Shown piece by piece: positions 1-6,103 of a stretch of 6,103 nt of DNA (its first letter is position 1; every line of letters starts with the position of its first letter). The notes below the pieces were generated by a model. It was not told the origin of the DNA. It saw nothing but the letters and a program-made list of their open reading frames with translations, and ran no database searches. The translations under genes and the position numbers were made by a program. The stretch comes from Psychrilyobacter sp. (lineage in GTDB: Bacteria > Fusobacteriota > Fusobacteriia > Fusobacteriales > Fusobacteriaceae), in the NCBI GenBank assembly GCA_030621995.1, contig JAUXGP010000108.1, forward strand, positions 1-6,103, given 5' to 3'.

Positions 1-26
1 ATGAGTATATTAAGTATTGAAATTTT

Positions 27-55
27 AGCCGTCAATTAATGTGACGGCTTTTTTT
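27..55 (+). terminator. Rho-independent terminator upstream of the transporter genes
   Basis: An 8-bp perfect stem (agccgtca at 27-34 with tgacggct at 42-49) encloses a 7-base loop and runs straight into seven T (49-55), the classic intrinsic terminator layout for + strand transcription. It most likely ends the transcript of a gene lying left of the window. It could instead be an attenuator if the importer promoter lies further left; I see no convincing promoter between it and the permease gene that would settle this. Confidence 0.75.
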
Positions 56-97
56 ATCCCAAGGTATGTAGTCTAACTGCAAACATTGGGATTTTTT
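56..97 (+). terminator. Second hairpin plus T-run, possible tandem terminator or attenuator
   Basis: A 7-bp stem (atcccaa at 56-62 with ttgggat at 86-92) is followed by T92-T97 and another T-rich stretch to 104. Its 23-base loop can form an inner hairpin (67-72 with 76-81, one G-U pair). It begins immediately after the T-run of the first terminator, about 40 bases before the permease start codon. It looks like a weaker second terminator, or a leader structure controlling the importer. The stem is short and AT-containing, so this is a moderate call. Confidence 0.4.
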
Positions 98-137
98 ATT
101 TTTTAGAGAATTATAGATATAAATTAGGAGGAGCAAA

Positions 138-827
138 ATGGCATACTTAGAAATACTGAAGGGGATATTTATAGAGGGAGATAGATACCTGTATATCCTA
201 AAAGGATTATTATTTTCCATCAACGTAACAATTTTAGCAGCAATAATAGGGATAGTATTGGGAGTGATATTAGCACTCTGCAGATTGAGTCACTTCTACC
301 CATTTAATAATAAATTCAATCCATTGTCCAAAGGAGCATTGATATATGTTGATCTGATCAGGGGTACACCAGCAGTGGTGCAATTAATGGTTTTAGCCAA
401 TATAATCTTTGTAGGCACACTCAGAGATGTACCGATATTAGTAGTTGCAGGACTTGCATTTGGATTAAACAGTGCAGCCTATGTAGCAGAGATTATAAGA
501 GCAGGAATACAAGGATTGGATAAGGGGCAAAGTGAAGCAGCAAGAGCTCTGGGAATGAATTATTTGACTACAATGAAGGAGGTAATAATACCCCAGGCAG
601 TGAGAAAAATTTTGCCAGCTCTAGTAAGTGAATTCATCTCACTTTTAAAGGAAACTTCCATAGTAGGATTTATTGGAGGAGTGGATTTACTCAGATCAGC
701 TAATATAATCACCAGTCAAACCTATAGAGGAGTAGAACCGCTCCTGGCAGTCGGGATAATCTATCTGATATTAACCAGTGTATTTACTAAATTTATGAGA
801 AAGATAGAGGAGAAGGTGAAAAACTGA
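138..827 (+). CDS. Polar amino-acid ABC transporter permease (HisM/GlnP/ArtQ family)
   Basis: Inner-membrane channel subunit of an amino-acid ABC importer, probably working as a homodimer because only one permease gene is present. The 229-residue length is normal for the family. Hydrophobic segments lie near residues 22-47, 79-95, 99-118, 160-182 and 203-218. Family hallmarks are the RGTP motif at 75-78 followed by VVQL, the EAA loop that docks on the ATPase ([11 protein letters not shown], 130-140), and the conserved [10 protein letters not shown] stretch at 165-174. The start is well supported by AGGAGG at 126-131, six bases before ATG. Its TGA stop overlaps the ATG of the ATPase gene by one base (TGATG), indicating translational coupling. 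Family membership is certain. The substrate is not readable from this subunit; context with argH and argG points to arginine or a relative such as citrulline. Confidence 0.96.
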   Translation: MAYLEILKGIFIEGDRYLYILKGLLFSINVTILAAIIGIVLGVILALCRLSHFYPFNNKFNPLSKGALIYVDLIRGTPAVVQLMVLANIIFVGTLRDVPILVVAGLAFGLNSAAYVAEIIRAGIQGLDKGQSEAARALGMNYLTTMKEVIIPQAVRKILPALVSEFISLLKETSIVGFIGGVDLLRSANIITSQTYRGVEPLLAVGIIYLILTSVFTKFMRKIEEKVKN

Positions 828-1555
828 TGATTAAAATAAAAAGTTTACATAAAAGTTTTGGAAGTTTAGAGGTATTGAAGGGAATAACTAAGGAGATAAG
901 TAAGGGTGAGGTAGTCGCAGTAATAGGACCCTCTGGATCGGGAAAATCTACCTTCTTAAGATGTATCAACCTGCTGGAAGAGATAACCTCGGGGAAGGTA
1001 GTTATAGAGGGAAAAGACATAACGGATCCTAAAGTCAACATAAACAAGGTCAGACAAAATGTAGGGATGGTATTCCAGCACTTCAATCTATTTCCTCACA
1101 AGACGGTACTGGAAAATTTAATGCTGGCACCTATGAAGGTCAAAAAAATAAAAAAGGAAGAGATAATAGAAAAAGCCAAAAATTTGTTGAAAAGGGTAGG
1201 GTTGGAAGAAAAAGAAAACTCTTATCCAGATTCTTTATCGGGAGGACAAAAACAAAGAATTGCCATAGCAAGAGCTCTTGCCATGGAACCGGATATTCTT
1301 TTGTTTGATGAACCCACTTCAGCCCTGGATCCTGAAATGGTAAGAGAGGTGTTGGATGTAATCAGAGATCTGGCAAAATCTGGTATGACCATGATAGTTG
1401 TAACCCATGAGATGGGGTTTGCCAAGAGTGTGGCTAACAGAGTGTTCTTCATGGATTACGGAGTTATCTTAGAAGATGCTGCTCCTAAGGAGTTCTTTGA
1501 AGCTCCTGCCCATGAGAGAACCAAAGAATTTTTAGACAAGGTATTGAATCATTAA
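827..1555 (+). CDS. Polar amino-acid ABC transporter ATP-binding protein (GlnQ/HisP/ArtM family)
   Basis: Cytoplasmic ATPase subunit that powers the importer with the permease encoded just upstream. All nucleotide-binding motifs are intact: Walker [10 protein letters not shown] at residues 34-42, Q-loop glutamine 84 in [13 protein letters not shown] signature LSGGQ at 137-141, Walker B ILLFDE at 157-162, D-loop SALD at 165-168 and the H-loop histidine 194 (VVTHEM). The [14 protein letters not shown] segment is typical of the polar amino-acid subfamily, as is the length of 242 residues. The start codon overlaps the permease stop by one base, with AGGTG at 814-818 as the likely ribosome binding site inside the permease gene. 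The pair therefore belongs to one operon with the SBP gene 34 bases downstream. Glutamine, histidine and arginine transporters share these features, so no specific gene symbol is given. Confidence 0.96.
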   Translation: MIKIKSLHKSFGSLEVLKGITKEISKGEVVAVIGPSGSGKSTFLRCINLLEEITSGKVVIEGKDITDPKVNINKVRQNVGMVFQHFNLFPHKTVLENLMLAPMKVKKIKKEEIIEKAKNLLKRVGLEEKENSYPDSLSGGQKQRIAIARALAMEPDILLFDEPTSALDPEMVREVLDVIRDLAKSGMTMIVVTHEMGFAKSVANRVFFMDYGVILEDAAPKEFFEAPAHERTKEFLDKVLNH

Positions 1556-1589
1556 AAAAATAAATTTAATTATAAAACGGAGGAAAGAA

Positions 1590-2324
1590 ATGAAAAAAAT
1601 GATGAAATTAATAATGGCAGTGATGGTAGGGCTATTTATGGTGGCTTGTGGAAATGGGAGTGAGGAAAAGGTAGAAAAGATCTACGTGGGAACCAATGCT
1701 GAATTTGCACCCTTTGAATATTTAGAAAATGGAAAAACTGTGGGATTTGATATGGATCTGATGGCAGAGATATCAAAGGAGATAGGGATAGAGATGGAGA
1801 TTAAGGATATGGCTTTTGATGGTTTATTGCCGGCATTACAGGCTAAAAAAGTAGATATGATAATAGCAGGGATGACGGCTACTGAGGAGAGAAAGAAAGC
1901 TGTAAACTTCAGTGAAACATATTATAAAGCAAATCAGGTGATCATAACAGCTGAAGATGCAGACGATATCTCAAATTTTGAGGGATTAAAAGGAAAGAAA
2001 GTAGGAGTAATATTAGGATTTACAGGAGATGTAGTTGTCAGTGAGATAGCCGGGGTAGAAGTAAAAAAATACAATGCAGGTTATGCAGCTATCATGGACT
2101 TAAAGGAAGGCAAGATAGATGCAGTGGTATTAGACGGGGAACCAGCTAAGAATTTTGTAAAAAATAACGAGGGAATAAAAATTACCTCTGCAGAGGGAGA
2201 AAAGGAAGAATATGCAATGGCAGTATCCAAAGATAATGCAGATTTATTGAAAAAAATAAATACAGCTTTAACAACGTTAAAAGAAAATGGTACATACGAT
2301 AAATTATTAAAAAAATGGTTTTAA
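1590..2324 (+). CDS. Amino-acid ABC transporter substrate-binding lipoprotein (SBP_bac_3 family)
   Basis: Extracytoplasmic receptor that captures an amino acid for the permease/ATPase encoded directly upstream. The N-terminus has lysines, a hydrophobic core and a lipobox (MVAC, cysteine 20), so the mature protein should be a lipid-anchored protein. Family 3 SBP landmarks are APFEY at 40-44, GFDMDL at 52-57, DGLLPALQ at 77-84 and AGMTATEERKKAVNFSE at 93-109. Arg101 in the last of these is the expected binder of the ligand carboxylate, and Asp182 (VVLDGE) the expected binder of its amino group. The usual GTT motif of lobe 2 reads GFT here (143-145). The position that is Asp11 in LAO protein is Asn36. 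GGAGG at 1579-1583, six bases before ATG, supports the start. Ligand unknown: GlnH-like, ArtJ-like and citrulline-type proteins are all possible. A paralogue lies between argH and argG. Confidence 0.93.
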   Translation: MKKMMKLIMAVMVGLFMVACGNGSEEKVEKIYVGTNAEFAPFEYLENGKTVGFDMDLMAEISKEIGIEMEIKDMAFDGLLPALQAKKVDMIIAGMTATEERKKAVNFSETYYKANQVIITAEDADDISNFEGLKGKKVGVILGFTGDVVVSEIAGVEVKKYNAGYAAIMDLKEGKIDAVVLDGEPAKNFVKNNEGIKITSAEGEKEEYAMAVSKDNADLLKKINTALTTLKENGTYDKLLKKWF

Positions 2325-2331
2325 AAAAGAG

Positions 2332-2390
2332 GGATTAGCATGGAAAGCAGGTATATTGAAAATTAAATAGGAAGTAAATCATGCTAATCT
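2332..2390 (+). repeat. Long-range inverted repeat in the argH leader
   Basis: Ten bases at 2333-2342 (gattagcatg) are perfectly complementary to 2380-2389 (catgctaatc), with a G-U pair extending the stem to 11 bp, around a 37-base loop rich in A. It lies in the 135-base non-coding gap between the first SBP gene and argH, directly before a terminator-like hairpin. A 10-bp exact match this close is unlikely by chance, so an RNA structure or a symmetric protein-binding site is plausible. I do not recognise a known riboswitch or T-box consensus in it. Confidence 0.5.
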
Positions 2391-2394
2391 AACA

Positions 2395-2428
2395 GGGATT
2401 CTGTTGAAAATGGCAGGATCCCCTTTTT
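2395..2428 (+). terminator. Terminator or attenuator hairpin between the importer operon and argH
   Basis: gggattctg (2395-2403) pairs with caggatccc (2414-2422), giving nine pairs with one G-U and a possible two-wobble extension into the loop. It is followed by one C and five T (2424-2428). This fits a rho-independent terminator ending the importer transcript about 70 bases after the SBP stop codon. Its 5' arm can instead fold into a small hairpin (aacag 2391-2395 with ctgtt 2401-2405), so termination may be conditional. It ends 31 bases before the argH start codon. Confidence 0.6.
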
Positions 2429-2433
2429 ATACA
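2404..2433 (+). promoter_or_regulatory. Possible sigma-70-type promoter for argH
   Basis: TTGAAA (2404-2409) and TATACA (2428-2433) are separated by 18 bases and resemble -35 and -10 boxes (five of six and four of six consensus matches). Transcription would start near 2440, about 20 bases before argH, which leaves room for the ribosome binding site. The -35 lies in the loop of the preceding hairpin and the -10 after its T-run. In such AT-rich DNA a match of this quality can arise by chance. Confidence 0.3.
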
Positions 2434-2459
2434 AAAAATACGAAAAAAAGGAGAGAAAG

Positions 2460-3839
2460 ATGAAACTCTGGGGTGGACGATTTAATAAGGGAACGGCAAA
2501 AATATTGGAGGAATTCAATGGATCTATAAATTTTGATAAAAGAATGTATGAGGAGGACATAAAAGGAAGTATAGCTCACTCTAAGATGCTCTCTCGACAA
2601 AATATTATAGGGGAAGAGGAACAAAAAAAGATAGAAGATGGGCTTTTACAGATATTAAAAGAGATAGAAGCAGGAGAATTCACCTTTGATATAAAGGATG
2701 AAGACATCCATATGGCCGTTGAGAAAAGGCTGATAGAGATTGTAGGAGAAGTGGGGGGGAAACTTCATACGGCTAGAAGTAGAAATGACCAGGTGGCCTT
2801 GGACATAAGGATGTATTTAAAAAAAGAAACCATAACTATAAAAGGAATTTTAATAGAATTATTAGATAGTTTAATTGAGGTAGCGGAAAAAAATAAAGAA
2901 GTAATCATGCCTGGATATACCCACCTGCAGAGAGCACAGCCTATTTTATTTTCCCACCATATTTTGGCATATTATGAGATGTTTAAAAGGGATTTGGATA
3001 GACTGGAAGACTCCTACAAAAGACTGGATGTAATGCCCTTGGGAGCAGGAGCACTGGCTGGAACAACCTATGATATAGACAGGCATTTTGTGGCAAAGGA
3101 ACTTCAATTTTCTGAGGTTACTAAAAATAGTTTGGACACTGTCAGTGACAGGGATTTTATAATTGAATTGAACTTTATTATCTCCATGATCTCCATGCAT
3201 ATGTCCAGATTATCTGAAGAGATTATCCTGTGGTCAACAAGTGAATTTTCATTTGTAAATTTAGATGACTCATATTCTACCGGATCTTCAATCATGCCGC
3301 AGAAAAAAAATCCAGATATAGCAGAACTCATCCGGGGAAAAACAGGCAGAATCTACGGAAATTTAATGGGGATTTTAACAGTTATGAAGGGGCTGCCCCT
3401 GGCCTACAATAAGGATACCCAGGAGGACAAGGAGGGAGTTTTTGATTCAATCGATACAATAAAAATTTCTTTAGTAATTTTCAAAGAAATGCTGATTACT
3501 ATGAAAATAAATGAAAAAAATATGATGAAAGGAATCGAGGATGGATTTATAAATGCTACCGATGTAGCCGATTATCTGGCTAAAAAGAAACTACCATTCA
3601 GGGAAGCTCATAGAATAGTAGGAGAACTGGTAGTTTATTGTGAGATAAACAATAAAAAAATATCTCAATTAAAACTGGAAGAATTTAAACAATTCAATGA
3701 TTTGTTTGAAGGGGATATCAATGAAAAGATAAGCATAAAAGAATGTGTAAATGGGAGAAAAAGTTATGGGGGAACAGGATTAGAATCGGTGGAAACTCAA
3801 ATAGAGGATGCAAATATATTTTTGAAAAATAAAAAATAA
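2460..3839 (+). CDS. argH: Argininosuccinate lyase
   Basis: Cytoplasmic enzyme that splits argininosuccinate into arginine and fumarate, the last step of arginine synthesis; it acts as a homotetramer in this superfamily. The protein begins with the canonical KLWGGRF (2-8). It carries the three conserved regions of the fumarase/aspartase superfamily: HTARSRNDQ (103-111), GYTHLQRAQP with His155 (152-161), and the signature loop GSSIMPQKKNP (275-285) containing the catalytic serine. The 459-residue length is normal and no active-site element is missing. AGGAG at 2449-2453, six bases before ATG, fixes the start. It leads a tight cluster: the second SBP gene follows after 15 bases, then argG. The order argH-SBP-argG differs from the common argG-argH order. 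The preceding hairpins suggest regulation at the leader, not proven. Confidence 0.98.
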   Translation: MKLWGGRFNKGTAKILEEFNGSINFDKRMYEEDIKGSIAHSKMLSRQNIIGEEEQKKIEDGLLQILKEIEAGEFTFDIKDEDIHMAVEKRLIEIVGEVGGKLHTARSRNDQVALDIRMYLKKETITIKGILIELLDSLIEVAEKNKEVIMPGYTHLQRAQPILFSHHILAYYEMFKRDLDRLEDSYKRLDVMPLGAGALAGTTYDIDRHFVAKELQFSEVTKNSLDTVSDRDFIIELNFIISMISMHMSRLSEEIILWSTSEFSFVNLDDSYSTGSSIMPQKKNPDIAELIRGKTGRIYGNLMGILTVMKGLPLAYNKDTQEDKEGVFDSIDTIKISLVIFKEMLITMKINEKNMMKGIEDGFINATDVADYLAKKKLPFREAHRIVGELVVYCEINNKKISQLKLEEFKQFNDLFEGDINEKISIKECVNGRKSYGGTGLESVETQIEDANIFLKNKK

Positions 3840-3854
3840 ACAGGAGGTTTAAAG

Positions 3855-4604
3855 ATGAAAAAAATAATGAAATTAATGATGGTATTGGTATCTATGTTGA
3901 TAGTTGGCTGTGGGTCTCCAAAAGAGGAAGAAAAAACGTATATAGTGGGAACAGCTCCTAGTTTTGTTCCATTTGAATATATGGAAGGGGATGAAATAGT
4001 AGGATTTGATATGGATCTATTGAAGGAGATCGAAAAAGAAAGCGGACTTAAATTCAAAGTAGTAGGGATGGATTTTAGCGGACTCTTGCCGGCCCTTCAA
4101 ACGAAAAAAATAGATTTAATTGTAGCTGGAATGTCGATAACCGAAGATAGAAAGAAAAATGTGAATTTTACCCACCCATATTTTAATGTGAGTCAGGTCA
4201 TCATGGTAGGAGAAGGGTCAAAAGATATAGGAAAAGAATCGGAGATAGGAGGTAAGAAAATAGGTGTGGTAATGGGGACAACCAGTGATACCATAGCCGA
4301 GGATTTATCTAAAAAATTAGATGGGGTAGAAGCAATAAAATACAATAAATTACATGAAGCAGCTTTATCACTACAGGCGGAAAAAATAGATATGATAATC
4401 TTGGATTATCAACAGGCAGTTAAAACAGTGGAAAAAAACAAGGGATTAAAATTAGCTACTTATACCCTACAATCGGAAGAATATGCCATAGCCATAGGAA
4501 AAGAGGATGTAGAATTATTAGATAAGATAAATAAGGCCTTGGATAAGATTGTAGGAAGCGAAAAATATAATGAATTAATAGAAACATACATAGAAAATAA
4601 ATAG
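3855..4604 (+). CDS. Amino-acid ABC transporter substrate-binding lipoprotein, embedded between argH and argG
   Basis: Second family 3 SBP of 249 residues, clearly a paralogue of the one at 1590-2324: near-identical signal peptides, shared PFEY, GFDMDL, GLLPALQ and RKK-VNF blocks, and a closely matching 20-base DNA stretch over GFDMDL. The lipobox is IVGC (cysteine 19), predicting a lipid-anchored receptor. Arg99 should bind the ligand carboxylate, Asp174 (IILDYQ) the amino group, and GTTS (141-144) keeps the classic lobe-2 loop. The site equivalent to LAO Asp11 is Ala34, with the aromatic Phe37 retained. No permease or ATPase gene accompanies it, so it probably feeds the importer at 138-1555. 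Its place inside the arginine cluster suggests citrulline, arginine or ornithine as ligand (inference). AGGAGG at 3842-3847 supports the start; argG follows after 12 bases. Confidence 0.93.
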   Translation: MKKIMKLMMVLVSMLIVGCGSPKEEEKTYIVGTAPSFVPFEYMEGDEIVGFDMDLLKEIEKESGLKFKVVGMDFSGLLPALQTKKIDLIVAGMSITEDRKKNVNFTHPYFNVSQVIMVGEGSKDIGKESEIGGKKIGVVMGTTSDTIAEDLSKKLDGVEAIKYNKLHEAALSLQAEKIDMIILDYQQAVKTVEKNKGLKLATYTLQSEEYAIAIGKEDVELLDKINKALDKIVGSEKYNELIETYIENK

Positions 4605-4616
4605 GGGGAAAAAATT

Positions 4617-5804
4617 ATGGACAAAGTAGTATTAGCATATTCTGGGGGATTAGATACATCTATAATAGTGCCTTGGTTAAAAGAAAATTATGAATTAGAG
4701 GTTATCGCCGTCTGTGTAAATGTAGGGCAGGAAGACGAGATGGAAGATGTCAGAAAAAAAGCTATTGAATCGGGAGCATCTAAAATTTATATAGAAAATG
4801 TAGCTGAGGAGTTTGTAAAAAATTATGCATTCAAAGGGTTAAAAGCTGGAGCTATCTATGAGGACAAGTATCTGCTGGGAACTGCCTTTGCAAGACCGCT
4901 TATGGCAAAGATACTGGTAAATATAGCTAAAAAAGAAGGTGCTAAGTATATTTGTCACGGATGTACAGGAAAGGGAAATGATCAGGTAAGATTTGAGACT
5001 GGAATTGCTGCACTAGATCCAACTATTAAAATAATAGCTCCCTGGAGAGAGTGGGATATTAAATCCAGAGAAGATGCCATAGATTATGCTGATGCCAAGG
5101 GAATAGAACTTACTGTAACCAAGGAAAAAATCTATTCTAGAGATCAAAATCTTTGGCATATAAGTCATGAGGGGGGAGACATAGAGTTTTTAGAAAACGA
5201 GCATAAGGATGATTTATATATGATGGTAAAATCCTTGGAGGATGCTAAAGATGAGGCTGAATATGTGGAGATAGATTTTGAATCAGGAACACCAGTAAGC
5301 GTGAATGGAGAAAAATTATCCGCAGCTAATCTTTTGATCAAATTGAATAAAATAGCCGGGGAACACGGGGTAGGAGTAGTGGATATTGTAGAAAACAGAC
5401 TGGTTGGGATGAAATCCAGAGGGATCTATGAAACTCCCGGAGGAACAGTTTTATATGCAGCTATAAAAGAATTAGAGAGTATCTGTTTGGACAAAGAAAC
5501 TCAGGCATTTAAAAAAAATATGGGACAAAAATACGGAGAAATAGTCTATAACGGTCTTTGGTACAGTTCATTAAAAGATGGGATGGATGCATTTGTAGAT
5601 GAAGTTTCCAAGGTAGTAACTGGAACAATAAAACTTAAGTTATATAAGGGAAATATAAAAGTTGCCGGAAGAATCTCGCCTAATGTCCTCTATGATGAAG
5701 GGATTTCATCTTTTGGAGCCAGTGATCTATACGATCACCATGATGCAGAAGGATTTATTAAGATTTTTTCTTTACCGAGTAAGATCAGAGCCATGAAAAA
5801 ATAA
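4617..5804 (+). CDS. argG: Argininosuccinate synthase
   Basis: Cytoplasmic ligase that condenses citrulline and aspartate, using ATP (released as AMP and pyrophosphate), to argininosuccinate, the substrate of ArgH encoded two genes upstream. The N-terminal nucleotide-binding PP-loop is AYSGGLDTS (7-15). The two family signatures are present: [13 protein letters not shown] (115-127) and [14 protein letters not shown] (174-187). LLGTAFARP (86-94) and YETPGG (271-276) are also conserved. The 395 residues match the usual length of about 400, with no truncation. The ribosome binding site is atypical: AGGGGG at 4603-4608 overlaps the stop codon of the upstream SBP gene, eight bases before ATG, consistent with coupled translation. 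The stop codon lies two bases before a strong terminator, so argG ends the cluster. Confidence 0.98.
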   Translation: MDKVVLAYSGGLDTSIIVPWLKENYELEVIAVCVNVGQEDEMEDVRKKAIESGASKIYIENVAEEFVKNYAFKGLKAGAIYEDKYLLGTAFARPLMAKILVNIAKKEGAKYICHGCTGKGNDQVRFETGIAALDPTIKIIAPWREWDIKSREDAIDYADAKGIELTVTKEKIYSRDQNLWHISHEGGDIEFLENEHKDDLYMMVKSLEDAKDEAEYVEIDFESGTPVSVNGEKLSAANLLIKLNKIAGEHGVGVVDIVENRLVGMKSRGIYETPGGTVLYAAIKELESICLDKETQAFKKNMGQKYGEIVYNGLWYSSLKDGMDAFVDEVSKVVTGTIKLKLYKGNIKVAGRISPNVLYDEGISSFGASDLYDHHDAEGFIKIFSLPSKIRAMKK

Positions 5805-5806
5805 AT

Positions 5807-5850
5807 ATAAAAAAATCGGAGCAGACCTAGGTCTGCTCCGATTTTTTTAT
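5807..5850. terminator. Bidirectional rho-independent terminator shared by argG and groES
   Basis: A perfect 44-bp palindrome centred between 5828 and 5829. The GC-rich core tcggagcagacc and its complement are flanked by seven A on the left (5809-5815) and seven T on the right (5842-5848). In RNA of either strand this is a long stem with a CTAG tetraloop followed by a U-run. It therefore stops argG transcription rightward and groES transcription leftward. The groES stop codon (5847-5849) lies inside it, and the argG stop is two bases away. Confidence 0.93.
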
Positions 5851-6103
5851 CTTATTACGGCTAAGATCTCCTCCATCTCCAGGATGAGAAATGTCTTATC
5901 TGAATCAGGGATTTCTATCCCGGAATGAGGTTTGAAAAATATCTTATCTCCCAGGCTGACTTCTTCTCCAATATTTCCAAGTGCAGCGACGATTCCCATA
6001 TTAGAAGACTTAGCCTCACCTGTACTGGGCAGGATAATGCCACTGAAAGTTTTCTCTTCGATTTTTAAGGGTTCTACTAAGATTCTATTTCCAATTGGTT
6101 TAA
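5847..6103 (-). CDS. groES: Co-chaperonin GroES (Cpn10), N-terminus cut by the window edge
   Basis: Read on the - strand, 84 complete codons plus two bases of another precede a TAA at 5849-5847. The visible protein starts KPIGNRILVEP, matching the conserved GroES beginning (M-x-I-K/R-P-x-x-x-R). Only about three residues should be missing, giving roughly 87 in total. The mobile loop that grips GroEL is present (EEKTFSGIILPSTG, visible residues 15-28, with hydrophobic IIL at 22-24). The roof loop is short, and the C-terminus FLILEMEEILAVIR fits the family (typically ending DILAV/I). GroES forms a heptameric lid on GroEL during protein folding in the cytoplasm. Unusually, no groEL follows: the gene ends in a strong terminator and then convergent argG. 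It is not part of the arginine cluster. Confidence 0.92.
   Translation of the reverse strand, partial: KPIGNRILVEPLKIEEKTFSGIILPSTGEAKSSNMGIVAALGNIGEEVSLGDKIFFKPHSGIEIPDSDKTFLILEMEEILAVIR

Noticed and set aside
1..39. Open frame MSILSIEILAVN ending at TAA 37-39, possibly the end of an upstream gene or a leader peptide
   Set aside because: Only 12 codons are visible, no ribosome binding site can be seen because it starts at the window edge, and its end runs into the terminator stem; nothing supports it as a gene.
112..124. TATAGA (112-117) and TATAAA (118-123) as -10 boxes for the importer operon
   Set aside because: The only -35-like element (TTGGGA, 86-91) is 20 or 26 bases away, and transcription would start at or inside the ribosome binding site at 126-131. 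AT-rich DNA gives such matches by chance.
793..1086. Minus-strand open frame of 97 codons across the start of the ATPase gene
   Set aside because: It lies opposite a certain ABC ATPase gene, has no recognisable protein features and is a by-product of the coding strand composition. The same holds for the other minus-strand frames opposite argH, the SBPs and the permease.
2325..2459. T-box, lysine riboswitch, glutamine RNA motif or ArgR operator in the argH leader
   Set aside because: I found no T-box consensus, no recognisable riboswitch core and no clear TGAAT-ATTCA type arginine box; the structure is reported only as an unassigned leader.
1590..4604. Recombination or a tandem repeat linking the two SBP genes
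   Set aside because: Similarity is at the level of diverged paralogues with only short DNA matches; there are no long identical tracts or flanking repeats indicating a recent duplication or mobile element.

Overview
The window is AT-rich, with strongly A/G-biased coding strands, AGA-dominated arginine codons, clear AGGAGG-type ribosome binding sites and short intergenic gaps. Together with protein sequence style this suggests an anaerobic low-GC bacterium. A member of the Fusobacteriota (Propionigenium/Ilyobacter/Psychrilyobacter-like) is my best guess from general impression, not from a search; a low-GC Firmicute is the main alternative.

Layout. Positions 1-137 hold one good rho-independent terminator (27-55) and a second hairpin plus T-run (56-97), then the ribosome binding site of the first gene. 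Positions 138-2324 hold a complete polar amino-acid ABC importer, all on the + strand: permease, ATPase (overlapping the permease by one base) and a lipoprotein substrate-binding protein (SBP). A 135-base non-coding stretch (2325-2459) follows. It contains an 11-bp stem, a terminator-like hairpin that competes with a smaller hairpin, and a possible promoter. Positions 2460-5804 hold argininosuccinate lyase (argH), a second lipoprotein SBP that is a paralogue of the first, and argininosuccinate synthase (argG), packed with gaps of 15 and 12 bases. A 44-bp perfect palindrome (5807-5850) serves as a two-way terminator between argG and a convergent, edge-truncated groES on the - strand. groES is not followed by groEL.

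How the genes fit together. ArgG joins citrulline and aspartate using ATP, and ArgH splits argininosuccinate into arginine and fumarate. No upstream ornithine or carbamoyl-phosphate genes are present here. The two enzymes sit beside an amino-acid importer, and one SBP gene lies between argH and argG. The simplest reading is a module for arginine supply by uptake of an arginine-related amino acid, arginine itself or citrulline. Both SBPs keep the residues that bind the amino-acid backbone. Both lack the acidic residue that contacts the charged side chain in lysine/arginine binders such as LAO protein, which makes a neutral ligand such as citrulline worth testing. This is inference. The individual gene families are well known, and I see no wholly unfamiliar system. 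The most unusual elements are the SBP embedded between argH and argG, the structured argH leader and the solitary groES.
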